Assembly: GCA_029881175.1 (NCBI GenBank)
Contig: JAOUNC010000190.1
Coordinates: 1 to 5,938, forward strand
Length of the DNA: 5,938 bases
Direction: 5' to 3'
Origin: Nitrospirota bacterium
Lineage (GTDB): Bacteria > Nitrospirota > Nitrospiria > Nitrospirales > UBA8639
This document shows positions 1 to 5,938 of the stretch, in pieces (position 1 is the stretch's first letter; every line of letters starts with the position of its first letter). Position numbers and translations under genes: made by a program. The notes beneath the pieces are model-generated. The model was not told the origin of the DNA. It did no database searches and saw only the letters and a list, made by a program, of their open reading frames with translations.

Positions 1-384
1 GGAGCGTTAGGAGGGAGAGCCTACGCCAAAAGCCAGGATGAGAGCGACCCCAACAGGATTTCCTGGGTACCGGATTTCCTGGATCGCCAAACGCGGGACA
101 TGCTCTTACGCTATTTGGCCGTGACCCATTGCGGACGGGGACGCGGCGATTACCAGGACCCTCGTGAATTTCCTCTCTTCTGGCGACAGGAAACCGAACG
201 CATCCTGAAGCACCAAAAAGACGACCTGCAACACTTCTGGGAAACAACTCAAATCACTAATGATCAAAGCATTGATCCAGGTCCCACCGATCAACTTATC
301 CAGAACCTGACCACCATGACAACAGAAATTTTGCTCACTTTCTACCCCGAAGCTCAACATTGGCTAAAGAAATCTCGCCCGTAA
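1..384 (+). CDS. 3' end of an unrecognised protein gene (partial)
   Basis: The reading frame is open from the first base to a TAA at 382-384, giving at least 127 residues, so the gene begins upstream of the window. An internal ATG at 100 is not needed as a start, because the frame stays open upstream with protein-like sequence. The visible part is soluble, rich in charged and aromatic residues (several Trp, Phe and Tyr), and has no transmembrane segment. It ends in a basic tail, WLKKSRP. I do not recognise a family, and a segment containing THCGRGRGDYQD is the only distinctive run. The gene converges on the HD-GYP gene, with about 104 bases between the two stops and no clear GC-rich terminator hairpin there. 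The reading frame is fairly sure; the function is unknown. Confidence 0.6.
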   Translation, partial: GALGGRAYAKSQDESDPNRISWVPDFLDRQTRDMLLRYLAVTHCGRGRGDYQDPREFPLFWRQETERILKHQKDDLQHFWETTQITNDQSIDPGPTDQLIQNLTTMTTEILLTFYPEAQHWLKKSRP

Positions 385-488
385 CCTGGCCATCTAATAT
401 ACGTACTCAACAATGTCAGATCATTTCTTCATGGCCCCATGTGGACTAGACCATCATGAAAAAGGCTAGGAAAAAGAGGGAGATCGCG

Positions 489-1901
489 TTAAGGCTTTAG
501 AGCGGGCTTACGTAGTCGAGACTGACGGCTGTTGAACGCCATGGTGGTGGGCTCTGTGGCATGGGCAACCATCGCCATTCGACGGGGACTGAGATAGGCC
601 AAGACCTGTTCAGGAATATCCTTTACCTGGACAGCGTGCTTAATCTCTAACTTGGAGTCCTGGGCCAAATTAACCAGCAACCCGTCATTGCGACAGAGCC
701 AGGGGGCATAGAGCAAGACAATCGGTTTGGTCGGTTGATGCACATTGATCGACAACACCACGCCCATAAACCCATCGGTGAGTTCGACTAAACTCCCAGG
801 CGGGTAGACACCAATGGCCTGCACCAACGCTTGAACCACATTCTTGCAGAACTTAGAGGATTCCCCCTTCATGACCACATGGCGGTAGAGGCGAGATAAG
901 GCCGTATGGGGATTGAGGCTCGTGGTAGGATCAGGGGCATTACAGAGTTCATCGTAATGATCCGCCACCATGACGATTCGTGAGAGCTGCGAAAGAGCTT
1001 CCCCCCCAAGGCCTTGAGGAAAACCCGAACCATCAAGACGTTCATGGTGTTGGGTGATCATCTCCAGGAGCATCGGACTGGCATCCAAGAACGAGGCGAG
1101 AAGTCTCCCGCCCATCTCAGGATGCAACCGATGTAACTGCGGATCGGCTTCGACTCTCATGCCGGCAGGCTGAAACTTCACTTTCATGGGCAACGCTCGA
1201 TACCCCACATCATGAAACAACGCGCCTCGACCCAATTCCAGTAACACATCATCTTCCAAGGAAAATTGTCGACCGATCAACAAGGCCAACGAACACACAT
1301 TGATCGCATGCTCAGAAAGCCCCCAGGCCACACCATTGCTTCCCACCACATCTATGAGCGACATGGCGGATTTAGGATTTTTCAAGGCCTGCACAATAGT
1401 CATGATCATGGCATCGCCAGTTTTCAGGCCAGCAGGTCGACGACCACTGAGCTGGCCAAACAACTCACGCCCTTGAGACAAGGTCTTCTGGTACGCTCCC
1501 TCCACTTTGCGCAAATGCTCAGCAAATTCATGATAATCTTCCCGCCGATCCAGAAGCTCCGACAACTCAGACTCGGGTATCAACAAGTCTTCGTGTTTCC
1601 CGTCCCCGTCCTCCTCCTCATCATCCGAGAGCACCCTGAAATCATCGAAGTCCCTCAACTCTGCAGGATTGGGCAAAGAATCCTCCACCTGATTGTTCAC
1701 CCCAGCAGAATCTGAAGACTCTGATCGTTCGGGATCATAAAGAATGATCACGTTGGTGAGACCTTGAATGGTGGCCAGATCTTCAGCAGATTTAATGGTA
1801 AACGTATTGGTAGGGAAGGGATGACTGAACCAGGAGCCTTCCAGCTTCACCATCACCCCGACGTGAAGGGCTTGCAAATCTTCAACTTCAATAAACGACA
1901 T
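489..1901 (-). CDS. DUF3391 and HD-GYP domain protein, probable cyclic-di-GMP phosphodiesterase
   Basis: This 470-residue soluble protein probably hydrolyses the second messenger cyclic-di-GMP in the cytoplasm. Residues about 4-60 match the DUF3391 domain often found ahead of HD-GYP, with the typical LEGSWFSHPF run. A linker follows, with a strongly acidic patch at about 93-105 and a charged helical stretch. The HD-GYP core spans roughly 190-320: His198, the HD pair 230-231, His260 in HPEMGG, HHERLDGSGFP from His285, and Asp314 in VADHYDE. All expected metal ligands are present. Two signature positions differ: HDxGK reads HDVGY (Tyr234), and GYP reads GFP. The C-terminal YPPGSLVELTDGFMGVV segment is common in this subfamily. 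I chose ATG at 1901, with TTAGG a few bases upstream; a TTG two codons earlier is possible. There is no membrane or receiver domain. The family is certain; the exact activity is inferred. Confidence 0.93.
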   Translation of the reverse strand: MSFIEVEDLQALHVGVMVKLEGSWFSHPFPTNTFTIKSAEDLATIQGLTNVIILYDPERSESSDSAGVNNQVEDSLPNPAELRDFDDFRVLSDDEEEDGDGKHEDLLIPESELSELLDRREDYHEFAEHLRKVEGAYQKTLSQGRELFGQLSGRRPAGLKTGDAMIMTIVQALKNPKSAMSLIDVVGSNGVAWGLSEHAINVCSLALLIGRQFSLEDDVLLELGRGALFHDVGYRALPMKVKFQPAGMRVEADPQLHRLHPEMGGRLLASFLDASPMLLEMITQHHERLDGSGFPQGLGGEALSQLSRIVMVADHYDELCNAPDPTTSLNPHTALSRLYRHVVMKGESSKFCKNVVQALVQAIGVYPPGSLVELTDGFMGVVLSINVHQPTKPIVLLYAPWLCRNDGLLVNLAQDSKLEIKHAVQVKDIPEQVLAYLSPRRMAMVAHATEPTTMAFNSRQSRLRKPALKP

Positions 1902-1971
1902 CGCCAAACCTAATGTTCAATAATTAAGTTTCTATAAGAGGACGGCATCATTTTCCTGATTTTCTTCGGGA

Positions 1972-2530
1972 TTGGTCCGTTCTGACAGGACACCACATCA
2001 TGTTTTCGGCCTTTTCCACGAAAGGATTGAATCAATCCCACCGCTTCTCTCGTTTCTCCTCACAATGTTTGAAAATTTCCCAATATTTCAAAACCTTGCA
2101 GCAAACTTTTTAAACTATCTTGTGATAAATTCCTGCAATAACTTCCGATCAACTCACACGAAACGACAATCTAGACAAGAGCCCCATTCCCGCCTCGCTC
2201 CATGGCTTATCGCCCATGGCCACAATTCACTGGACGTACTGGAATATTTCACGATGGCATATGGCATCCTGCACAAACAGCTCCAACAAGTGCGAATCAT
2301 CCATGCGGAACCCCCTTCCACGCCCGCTATCAAAATAGATGGGACCTGCCATCTGCGTAAGAACATTCGTTTACACAAAACCGTTTTTGCAACAGATCAT
2401 CCTGGAACATCGTGAGAAGCCTGTCCATCTGGTGCTCGCAATGATACATGCCCCATTACAAGCATGGAACCACCACAAGACGTTTGAACACGACTTGGCG
2501 GAGGCATTGAGATTGGTCCCAAACTGGTGA
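1972..2530 (+). pseudogene. Possible decayed or frameshifted coding region, family unknown
   Basis: One + frame is open from 1972 to 2415. A second, offset by one base, is open from 2339 to 2530. From about 2155 onwards both read like real protein, with GC-rich first and third codon positions and an AT-rich second position. Skipping one base near the T run at 2384-2388 would join them into a single C-terminal part ending ALRLVPNW. No ribosome-binding site or convincing start is visible, and the sequence before about 2150 is AT-rich and looks non-coding. The in-register minus-strand reading is also protein-like in places but needs several stops and a shift to be removed, so + is the simpler choice. 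I recognise no family. It may be a remnant, a sequencing indel, or chance. Confidence 0.25.
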
Positions 2531-2585
2531 GTGCAACCAAATCTCTCACTCGATTGGTCCCTCATCTCTAGGATGCTGGACAGAA

Positions 2586-2603
2586 CATAGTCTTTCTACT
2601 ATG
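2586..2603. repeat. Inverted repeat CATAGT / ACTATG
   Basis: The two 6-base arms (2586-2591 and 2598-2603) are perfect complements around a 6-base CTTTCT loop. There is no T run after it, so it is not a terminator. It could be an operator or a small RNA hairpin; its role is unknown. Confidence 0.4.
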
Positions 2604-2653
2604 CTAAAGGCTGTGAATATGCCTCTGAAGCTTAAGCCCTTCTTGATCATGAT

Positions 2654-2686
2654 TAGCCCCGGGGTTAACTGTTGTTGTTGGGGTTA
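2654..2686. repeat. Near-palindrome around CCCCGGGG with a repeated GGGGTTA
   Basis: TAGCCCCGGGGTTA (2654-2667) is a 14-base near-palindrome with one G-T mismatch. Its right half, GGGGTTA, recurs at 2680-2686, 19 bases on (about two helical turns), separated by a GTTGTTGTTG run. The layout would suit a protein-binding site, but nothing identifies a regulator. Confidence 0.4.
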
Positions 2687-2727
2687 GTTGCCAGAGTTTT
2701 TCAAGTTTTCCCCCTACATTCCGATAC

Positions 2728-2747
2728 GTTCTCCAAAAACAGAGAAC
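2728..2747. repeat. Inverted repeat GTTCTC / GAGAAC
   Basis: Perfect 6-base arms (2728-2733 and 2742-2747) flank an A-rich 8-base loop. It is not followed by a T run. It is one of several dyads in this gene-free stretch; its function is unknown. Confidence 0.4.
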
Positions 2748-2865
2748 AGAAATTCTTTCTTGAAAAGGCAAACTTGTCAGATGTCGTGAGCGCAAAAACT
2801 GAGATCAGGTATGAGCAAGTCCTGACAGCCAAGTTGCCGAAAGAAAGATAACCGTCTTCATTGGA

Positions 2866-2891
2866 GAGGGCTTTTACCCATGAAAACCCTC
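2866..2891. repeat. Hairpin GAGGG(C)TTTT / AAAACCCTC
   Basis: Nine pairs with a single bulged C (2871) close a 7-base loop, ACCCATG. The following sequence (CTTTCAAAT) is only weakly T-rich, so as a terminator it would be poor. A structured RNA element is possible. Confidence 0.4.
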
Positions 2892-3062
2892 CTTTCAAAT
2901 CCTGAGGACTCTCTTTGTACAGCCATTTTGTTTGGTCCCTCCCCGTCTACAAGGCTTGAGTTCTTACCGTTGAGAACACACCTTGAGGCAAAAGAAGGCT
3001 AAATAAACGGTAGCAAAGATTTCCCGTTATTCATCTTCATCGCGGAAAAAGGGAGAAAAAGT

Positions 3063-3329
3063 ATGAAAGAACAGGTTCCTCACGCCACCACCTCACTGGA
3101 ATGTCCAGAGTCAAAAAAGAACTGTGAGGTGAACTTTGAAATTAATGTGTTTCGTGGCGCCAACCATGGTGGGCTAGAGGTGGCAAGTTGCTCGGAATTC
3201 TTGCACGACAAAGCCGTGACATGCGGACAGGATTGTATTCACACCCAGGAGGCAGAGCAGCTTCACGGGCAAGCCATAGGCAAGCATCAGGATGAACTGA
3301 GGGAAATCGGCCCGAATGTCATTGGGTAG
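3063..3329 (+). CDS. 88-residue Cys/His-rich protein of unknown function
   Basis: A GGAG ribosome-binding site (3052-3055) sits 7 bases before the ATG, making this a credible small gene. The protein has no signal peptide or membrane segment, so it should be cytoplasmic. It has five cysteines (14, 21, 43, 54, 58) and six histidines (7, 35, 48, 60, 68, 75). The core VNFEINVFRGANHGG is followed by a Cys-bearing segment with SCSEF and TCGQDCIH, and the protein ends with a helical charged tail and GPNVIG. Cys54-x3-Cys58-x-His60 together with Cys43 could bind a metal ion or cluster; this is inference from composition, because I cannot name the family. The exported cupredoxin gene follows 74 bases downstream on the same strand with no terminator between, so the two are probably co-transcribed. 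A copper or redox role is a guess from this neighbour. Confidence 0.75.
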   Translation: MKEQVPHATTSLECPESKKNCEVNFEINVFRGANHGGLEVASCSEFLHDKAVTCGQDCIHTQEAEQLHGQAIGKHQDELREIGPNVIG

Positions 3330-3365
3330 GAAGATTCAATGAGAACCATCAATACAATTTGTGCT

Positions 3366-3384
3366 CATCTGTTCAAAACAGATG
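3366..3384 (+). promoter_or_regulatory. Perfect 8-bp hairpin just upstream of the cupredoxin ribosome-binding site
   Basis: CATCTGTT (3366-3373) and AACAGATG (3377-3384) are exact complements around a CAA loop. The structure lies between the two genes of the presumed operon and ends 6 bases before the AAGGA ribosome-binding site (3391-3395). No T run follows, so it is not an intrinsic terminator. It may be an mRNA processing or stability element setting the ratio of the two proteins, or an operator for an internal promoter. The dyad is certain; its role is inferred. Confidence 0.55.
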
Positions 3385-3403
3385 TAAAGAAAGGAAAACT
3401 ACC

Positions 3404-3856
3404 ATGATGACCTATCGTTTTTTAAAAGGGGTCGTAGCAGCTACAGCGCTGACATTCGCGACAAGTCTTGTGCAACTCCCTATGGCCTGGGCCTCATCTC
3501 CCATATCCCAGAATGTGGACGTGGAGATCACTGTCAGGGTGAATCAAAAAGGCTTTCTCGACCAAAAGGGAAAAGTGTTTGGCTCCAAAAATACCCTCAA
3601 GCTCCCACACGGCAAAACTGTGCGTATTACCTTTGTGTTCGATGAAGCGATGACCAGCTTAGCCTATGGCGATACGCACCAAGTGGAGATCACCGGAGAT
3701 GGATTGCAAAAGGAGTCCGAAAAATTTTGGGTGTTTAGCCAAAAGGCCAGTATTACCTTTCAGATCGGCGAAAAGGGCGCCCACTACCGAGCCTTTTGCA
3801 TTCTCGATTGTATTGGCATGGAACATTTAAACAATCTCGTGATCCAAGTGGTATAA
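3404..3856 (+). CDS. Exported cupredoxin-like protein with a CuA-like C-x3-C-x4-H motif
   Basis: This is a 150-residue protein that is probably exported and binds copper. Residues 1-30 form a signal peptide: a basic start (MMTYRFLKG), a hydrophobic core, and a likely signal peptidase I site after AWA (28-30). The mature part is rich in beta strands ([25 protein letters not shown]), as in a cupredoxin sandwich. Likely copper ligands are His92 (GDTHQVEI) and the C-terminal loop Cys132-ILD-Cys136-IGME-His141. This resembles the CuA loop of cytochrome oxidase subunit II and nitrous oxide reductase (C-x3-C-x3-H-x2/3-M), but has one extra residue before His and no Met in the usual position; Met139 lies inside the loop. 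It could be an electron carrier or a copper chaperone. I chose ATG 3404, with AAGGA 8 bases upstream, over a TTG at 3359 that would spoil the signal peptide. A strong terminator follows. Confidence 0.82.
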   Translation: MMTYRFLKGVVAATALTFATSLVQLPMAWASSPISQNVDVEITVRVNQKGFLDQKGKVFGSKNTLKLPHGKTVRITFVFDEAMTSLAYGDTHQVEITGDGLQKESEKFWVFSQKASITFQIGEKGAHYRAFCILDCIGMEHLNNLVIQVV

Positions 3857-3862
3857 TATAAT
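3852..3862 (+). promoter_or_regulatory. Two overlapping TATAAT boxes, possible zwf promoter
   Basis: TATAAT occurs at 3852-3857 and again at 3857-3862, overlapping the cupredoxin stop codon. Both match the sigma-70 -10 consensus exactly. No good -35 hexamer lies 16-18 bases upstream, so the promoter is uncertain. If used, transcription would begin near 3865-3870, and the terminator hairpin would fall inside the zwf leader. Only 27 bases separate the T run of that terminator from the zwf ATG, leaving little room for another promoter. Confidence 0.3.
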
Positions 3863-3883
3863 CACCCATTTGGCGGTAATCAG

Positions 3884-3917
3884 GGCCTCGGCGTTCCTCC
3901 TGCCGAGGCCATTTTTT
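3884..3917 (+). terminator. Rho-independent terminator after the cupredoxin gene
   Basis: A perfect 9-bp GC-rich stem, GGCCTCGGC (3884-3892) with GCCGAGGCC (3902-3910), closes a 9-base loop and is followed by A and six Ts (3912-3917). It lies 27 bases after the cupredoxin stop and should end that transcript before zwf. Confidence 0.92.
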
Positions 3918-3944
3918 ATACCTCTTTCTGAAACAAGGGCACTG

Positions 3945-5588
3945 ATGAATACCCCGCACATTCCGTCCTTCTCCGAATCATCTATCCACCAGGAATCTTC
4001 TGCTCAAGAGTCCCCCAAACTCGAAGAATTATTTAGAGGGGCGGAGGCAAAAACGCACCGAGAAAATAATCCGTTGTTCCACCAGGCAAATCATGGGCAG
4101 ACCAGACCCCCTACGCTGTTTGTCATTTTTGGTGCGCAGGGAGATTTAACGAAACGCAAACTGATCCCGGCGCTCTATAACTTAGCCGCCAGCCGTCATC
4201 TCCCTGAAGAATTTGCCATTCTCGGAGTAGACGGCGTCTCGATGAACACCGAGGATTTTCGGCTGAAAATTAGTCAAGACATCCAGGAACTTTCAAATCT
4301 TCCCATCGATTCCAACATCAAAAAATGGCTGCTTGACCGTTTATATTATCTCTCTGGAGATTTCCGCGATCCACACACGTACGAGAGCCTTCACACGACC
4401 ATCTCCCAATTAAACGCCCGACATGGGACCCAAGGGAACTATCTCTATTATCTGGCCACGGCCTCAACGTTTTTTGGGGAAATTGTGCAACAACTTGGTG
4501 AGAAAGGCCTGGTGAAACAAGAAGAGGGACATTCCCGTCGGGTCGTCATTGAAAAACCCTTTGGGCATGATCTGGAGTCGGCTCAATCCTTAAATCACAC
4601 ATTACGCGGCGTTTTAGCTGAGAGCCAGATTTATCGCATTGATCATTACTTGGGCAAAGAAACCGTTCAGAATATTTTGGTCTTCCGGTTTGCCAACGGT
4701 ATTTTTGAGCCCGTGTGGAACCGGAATTACATTGACCATGTGCAAATCACGGTCGCCGAAACCCTGGGGGTCGAGCATCGTGGCACGTATTATGACAATG
4801 CGGGAGCCTTGCGCGACATGGTGCCCAATCATTTGTTGCAGATTTTAGGGTTTGTGGCGATGGAACCGCCGAACACATTTGATGCGGAAGCGGTGCGCAA
4901 TGAGAAAGCCAAACTCCTTCGCGCAATTGAACCCATGAACCCGGTCGATGTCTTACAGTCGACGGTTGCCGGCCAATATAGAGCAGGCATGATTAACGGG
5001 CGCCATGCCCCCCCCTACCGTGCAGAAGCGAATGTCTCGCCTAAATCTCTCAGAGAAACCTACACGGCCATGACCTTGTTCATAGAAAGCTGGCGATGGG
5101 AGGGAGTGCCATTCTACCTAAGAACCGGAAAACGCTTAAACAAACGGGTCACCGAGGTCGTCATTCAGTTCAAGTCGGCCCCGCTCATGCTGTTTCGCAA
5201 AACACCGGTGGATCGGTTAACCCCTAACGTGCTGGTCATTCGCATACAACCTGATGAAGGAATTTCTTTGAGTTTTGGAGCCAAGATCCCTGGCCCTCAA
5301 GTCCAAGTTGGAAACGTGGATATGGACTTCCAATATGCCAATTACTTTGGTGACGCCCCGAGCACCGGCTATGAAACGCTGTTGCATGATGTGATGGCAG
5401 GGGACGCCACACTCTTTCAACGAAGCGACAATGTCGAGCTGGGATGGCAGGTGGTGGATCCCATCCTCAAAGTCTGGGACAGTTTAGGTACCCATGCCAT
5501 TCATCACTATGATTCCGGAACCTGGGGACCGCCCGAAGCCGATGCCCTGTTGGCCAAAGATGGGCGAAAGTGGCGAAACCACAGCTAA
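3945..5588 (+). CDS. zwf: Glucose-6-phosphate 1-dehydrogenase
   Basis: This cytoplasmic enzyme oxidises glucose 6-phosphate to 6-phosphogluconolactone with NADP+ (or NAD+), the first step of the oxidative pentose phosphate pathway. The 547-residue protein has all family landmarks: the Rossmann nucleotide motif [11 protein letters not shown] (63-73), EKPFG (203-207), the substrate signature RIDHYLGKE (231-239), and [13 protein letters not shown] (284-296). By alignment with the Leuconostoc enzyme, Asp233 and His296 form the catalytic dyad and His234 contacts phosphate. RTGKRL lies at 393-398. The ATG at 3945 has AAGGG 5 bases upstream; a longer frame from 3870 would begin before the terminator and is rejected. 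About 55 residues precede the nucleotide-binding strand, more than usual; they are Ser, Glu and His rich and have no obvious targeting signal. The usual pathway partners (6-phosphogluconolactonase, 6-phosphogluconate dehydrogenase, OpcA) are not in view. Confidence 0.97.
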   Translation: MNTPHIPSFSESSIHQESSAQESPKLEELFRGAEAKTHRENNPLFHQANHGQTRPPTLFVIFGAQGDLTKRKLIPALYNLAASRHLPEEFAILGVDGVSMNTEDFRLKISQDIQELSNLPIDSNIKKWLLDRLYYLSGDFRDPHTYESLHTTISQLNARHGTQGNYLYYLATASTFFGEIVQQLGEKGLVKQEEGHSRRVVIEKPFGHDLESAQSLNHTLRGVLAESQIYRIDHYLGKETVQNILVFRFANGIFEPVWNRNYIDHVQITVAETLGVEHRGTYYDNAGALRDMVPNHLLQILGFVAMEPPNTFDAEAVRNEKAKLLRAIEPMNPVDVLQSTVAGQYRAGMINGRHAPPYRAEANVSPKSLRETYTAMTLFIESWRWEGVPFYLRTGKRLNKRVTEVVIQFKSAPLMLFRKTPVDRLTPNVLVIRIQPDEGISLSFGAKIPGPQVQVGNVDMDFQYANYFGDAPSTGYETLLHDVMAGDATLFQRSDNVELGWQVVDPILKVWDSLGTHAIHHYDSGTWGPPEADALLAKDGRKWRNHS

Positions 5589-5681
5589 TCCATCAACCGC
5601 CTCATTACCCCCGATCACCCATTTCTACATTTCCTCGAACATCTGCCGTAATCATTCGACGTTAGACCCCCTGAAACTGGG

Positions 5682-5770
5682 GCTGTTGAAAAAAGCCGAC
5701 AGCGGCGTTCCCGGCCCTCGTAGCCGAAGCTACTTCGGCGGAGTAGGCTCGACGCAGGCAGATCGCCAGT
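5682..5770. repeat. Palindromic intergenic repeat beginning GCTGTTGAAAAA (REP/MITE-like)
   Basis: Downstream of zwf a segment starts with GCTGTTGAAAAAAGCCG and contains a perfect 7-bp hairpin, GCCGAAG-CTA-CTTCGGC (5723-5739), followed by GGAGTAGGCTCGACG. I recall similar GCTGTTGAAAAA edges and GCCGAAG/CTTCGGC cores as dispersed intergenic elements in environmental bacterial genomes, but I cannot search here. In such elements a mirrored TTTTTCAACAGC often marks the other end. None is visible, so this copy may be truncated, and the right boundary given is a guess. Open frames across it on either strand look like shadows of the repeat, not genes. Confidence 0.5.
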
Positions 5771-5846
5771 TTTCCGTGCTCACGGGGGTCCATCACCGAG
5801 GCGGGGCGAAAATTCCCATGGCACGATAAAACCATTTTTGCATCAA

Positions 5847-5878
5847 GCATTTATGGGGCGAATTCAACCCATAAGTGC
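5847..5878. repeat. 11-bp inverted repeat near the window end
   Basis: GCATTTATGGG (5847-5857) pairs with CCCATAAGTGC (5868-5878), with one G-T wobble, around a 10-base loop containing GAATTC. No T run follows. It lies between two copies of TTCCCATGGC (5813-5822 and 5927-5936). It could be an operator, a mobile-element end or an RNA hairpin. The 350 bases after zwf otherwise show no credible gene. Confidence 0.5.
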
Positions 5879-5938
5879 ACCACTGGTTGGTACTGGCCTC
5901 TGTGCTTGAATCCCTTGCATGAACACTTCCCATGGCGT

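Larger units (their letters stand above)
2531..3062. other. 532-base gene-free region with several short dyads
   Basis: No reading frame here has a start, ribosome-binding site and protein-like translation together; the open stretches are short and of odd composition. The region instead carries several inverted repeats, listed separately, ahead of the 88-residue gene whose ATG is at 3063. It must contain the promoter for that gene unless transcription enters from further upstream, but I cannot pick a convincing -35/-10 pair. TAAATA at 3000-3005 is a possible -10 without a well-spaced -35. A long leader or a small RNA gene could be here; neither is shown directly. Confidence 0.5.

Noticed and set aside
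430..441. CATGG-CC-CCATG dyad between the convergent genes as a two-way terminator
   Set aside because: The 2-base spacer is too short for a hairpin and there is no adjoining T run.
1266..1715. 149-codon open frame on the + strand inside the HD-GYP gene
   Set aside because: It lies wholly antisense to a well-supported gene and its translation resembles no protein.
3870..3944. Upstream TTG start extending zwf by 25 codons
   Set aside because: It would run through the terminator stem and T run and has no ribosome-binding site; ATG 3945 has AAGGG at good spacing.
4614..5420. Short open frames overlapping zwf on both strands
   Set aside because: These are shadows of the zwf reading frame, with no ribosome-binding sites and no protein-like features.
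5667..5682. CCCC/GGGG dyad as the zwf terminator
   Set aside because: The stem is only four pairs and is followed by an A run, not Ts. No clear terminator for zwf is visible.
5494..5850. Open frames over the zwf 3' end and the downstream repeat on both strands
   Set aside because: They read across the palindromic repeat, lack ribosome-binding sites, and seem to be produced by the repeat composition.

Overview
The window looks like a stretch of a bacterial chromosome of about even base composition. The organism cannot be fixed from it. Three things make me lean, as inference only, towards a Nitrospira-like member of Nitrospirota: a DUF3391/HD-GYP protein, a small exported CuA-like cupredoxin beside a short Cys/His-rich protein, and an intergenic element beginning GCTGTTGAAAAA, a type I associate with such genomes.

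Layout. Positions 1-384 hold the 3' end of an unrecognised + strand gene. It converges on a minus-strand gene (489-1901) for a DUF3391 plus HD-GYP protein, a probable cyclic-di-GMP phosphodiesterase. Its metal-ligand motifs are intact, but the usual HDxGK lysine is tyrosine and GYP reads GFP. Positions 1902-3062 contain no intact gene. The first half includes a protein-like but frame-broken stretch (about 2155-2530). The second half (2531-3062) is non-coding and carries several short dyads. From 3063 the + strand has an 88-residue Cys/His-rich protein, then a perfect 8-bp hairpin, then an exported 150-residue cupredoxin-like protein ending in a C-x3-C-x4-H motif. A textbook rho-independent terminator (3884-3917) closes this pair. 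Next comes zwf, glucose-6-phosphate dehydrogenase (3945-5588), with complete catalytic motifs and an N-terminal extension of about 55 residues. The last 350 bases have no credible gene. They carry a palindromic intergenic repeat (about 5682-5770) and an 11-bp inverted repeat (5847-5878).

How the parts relate. The 88-residue protein and the cupredoxin are probably co-transcribed and may form a small copper or redox module; this is the most interesting unit here. zwf feeds glucose 6-phosphate into the oxidative pentose phosphate pathway and makes NAD(P)H; no other enzyme of that pathway is in view. The HD-GYP gene is a separate signalling unit. I see no tRNA, rRNA, CRISPR array, complete insertion sequence or phage gene.
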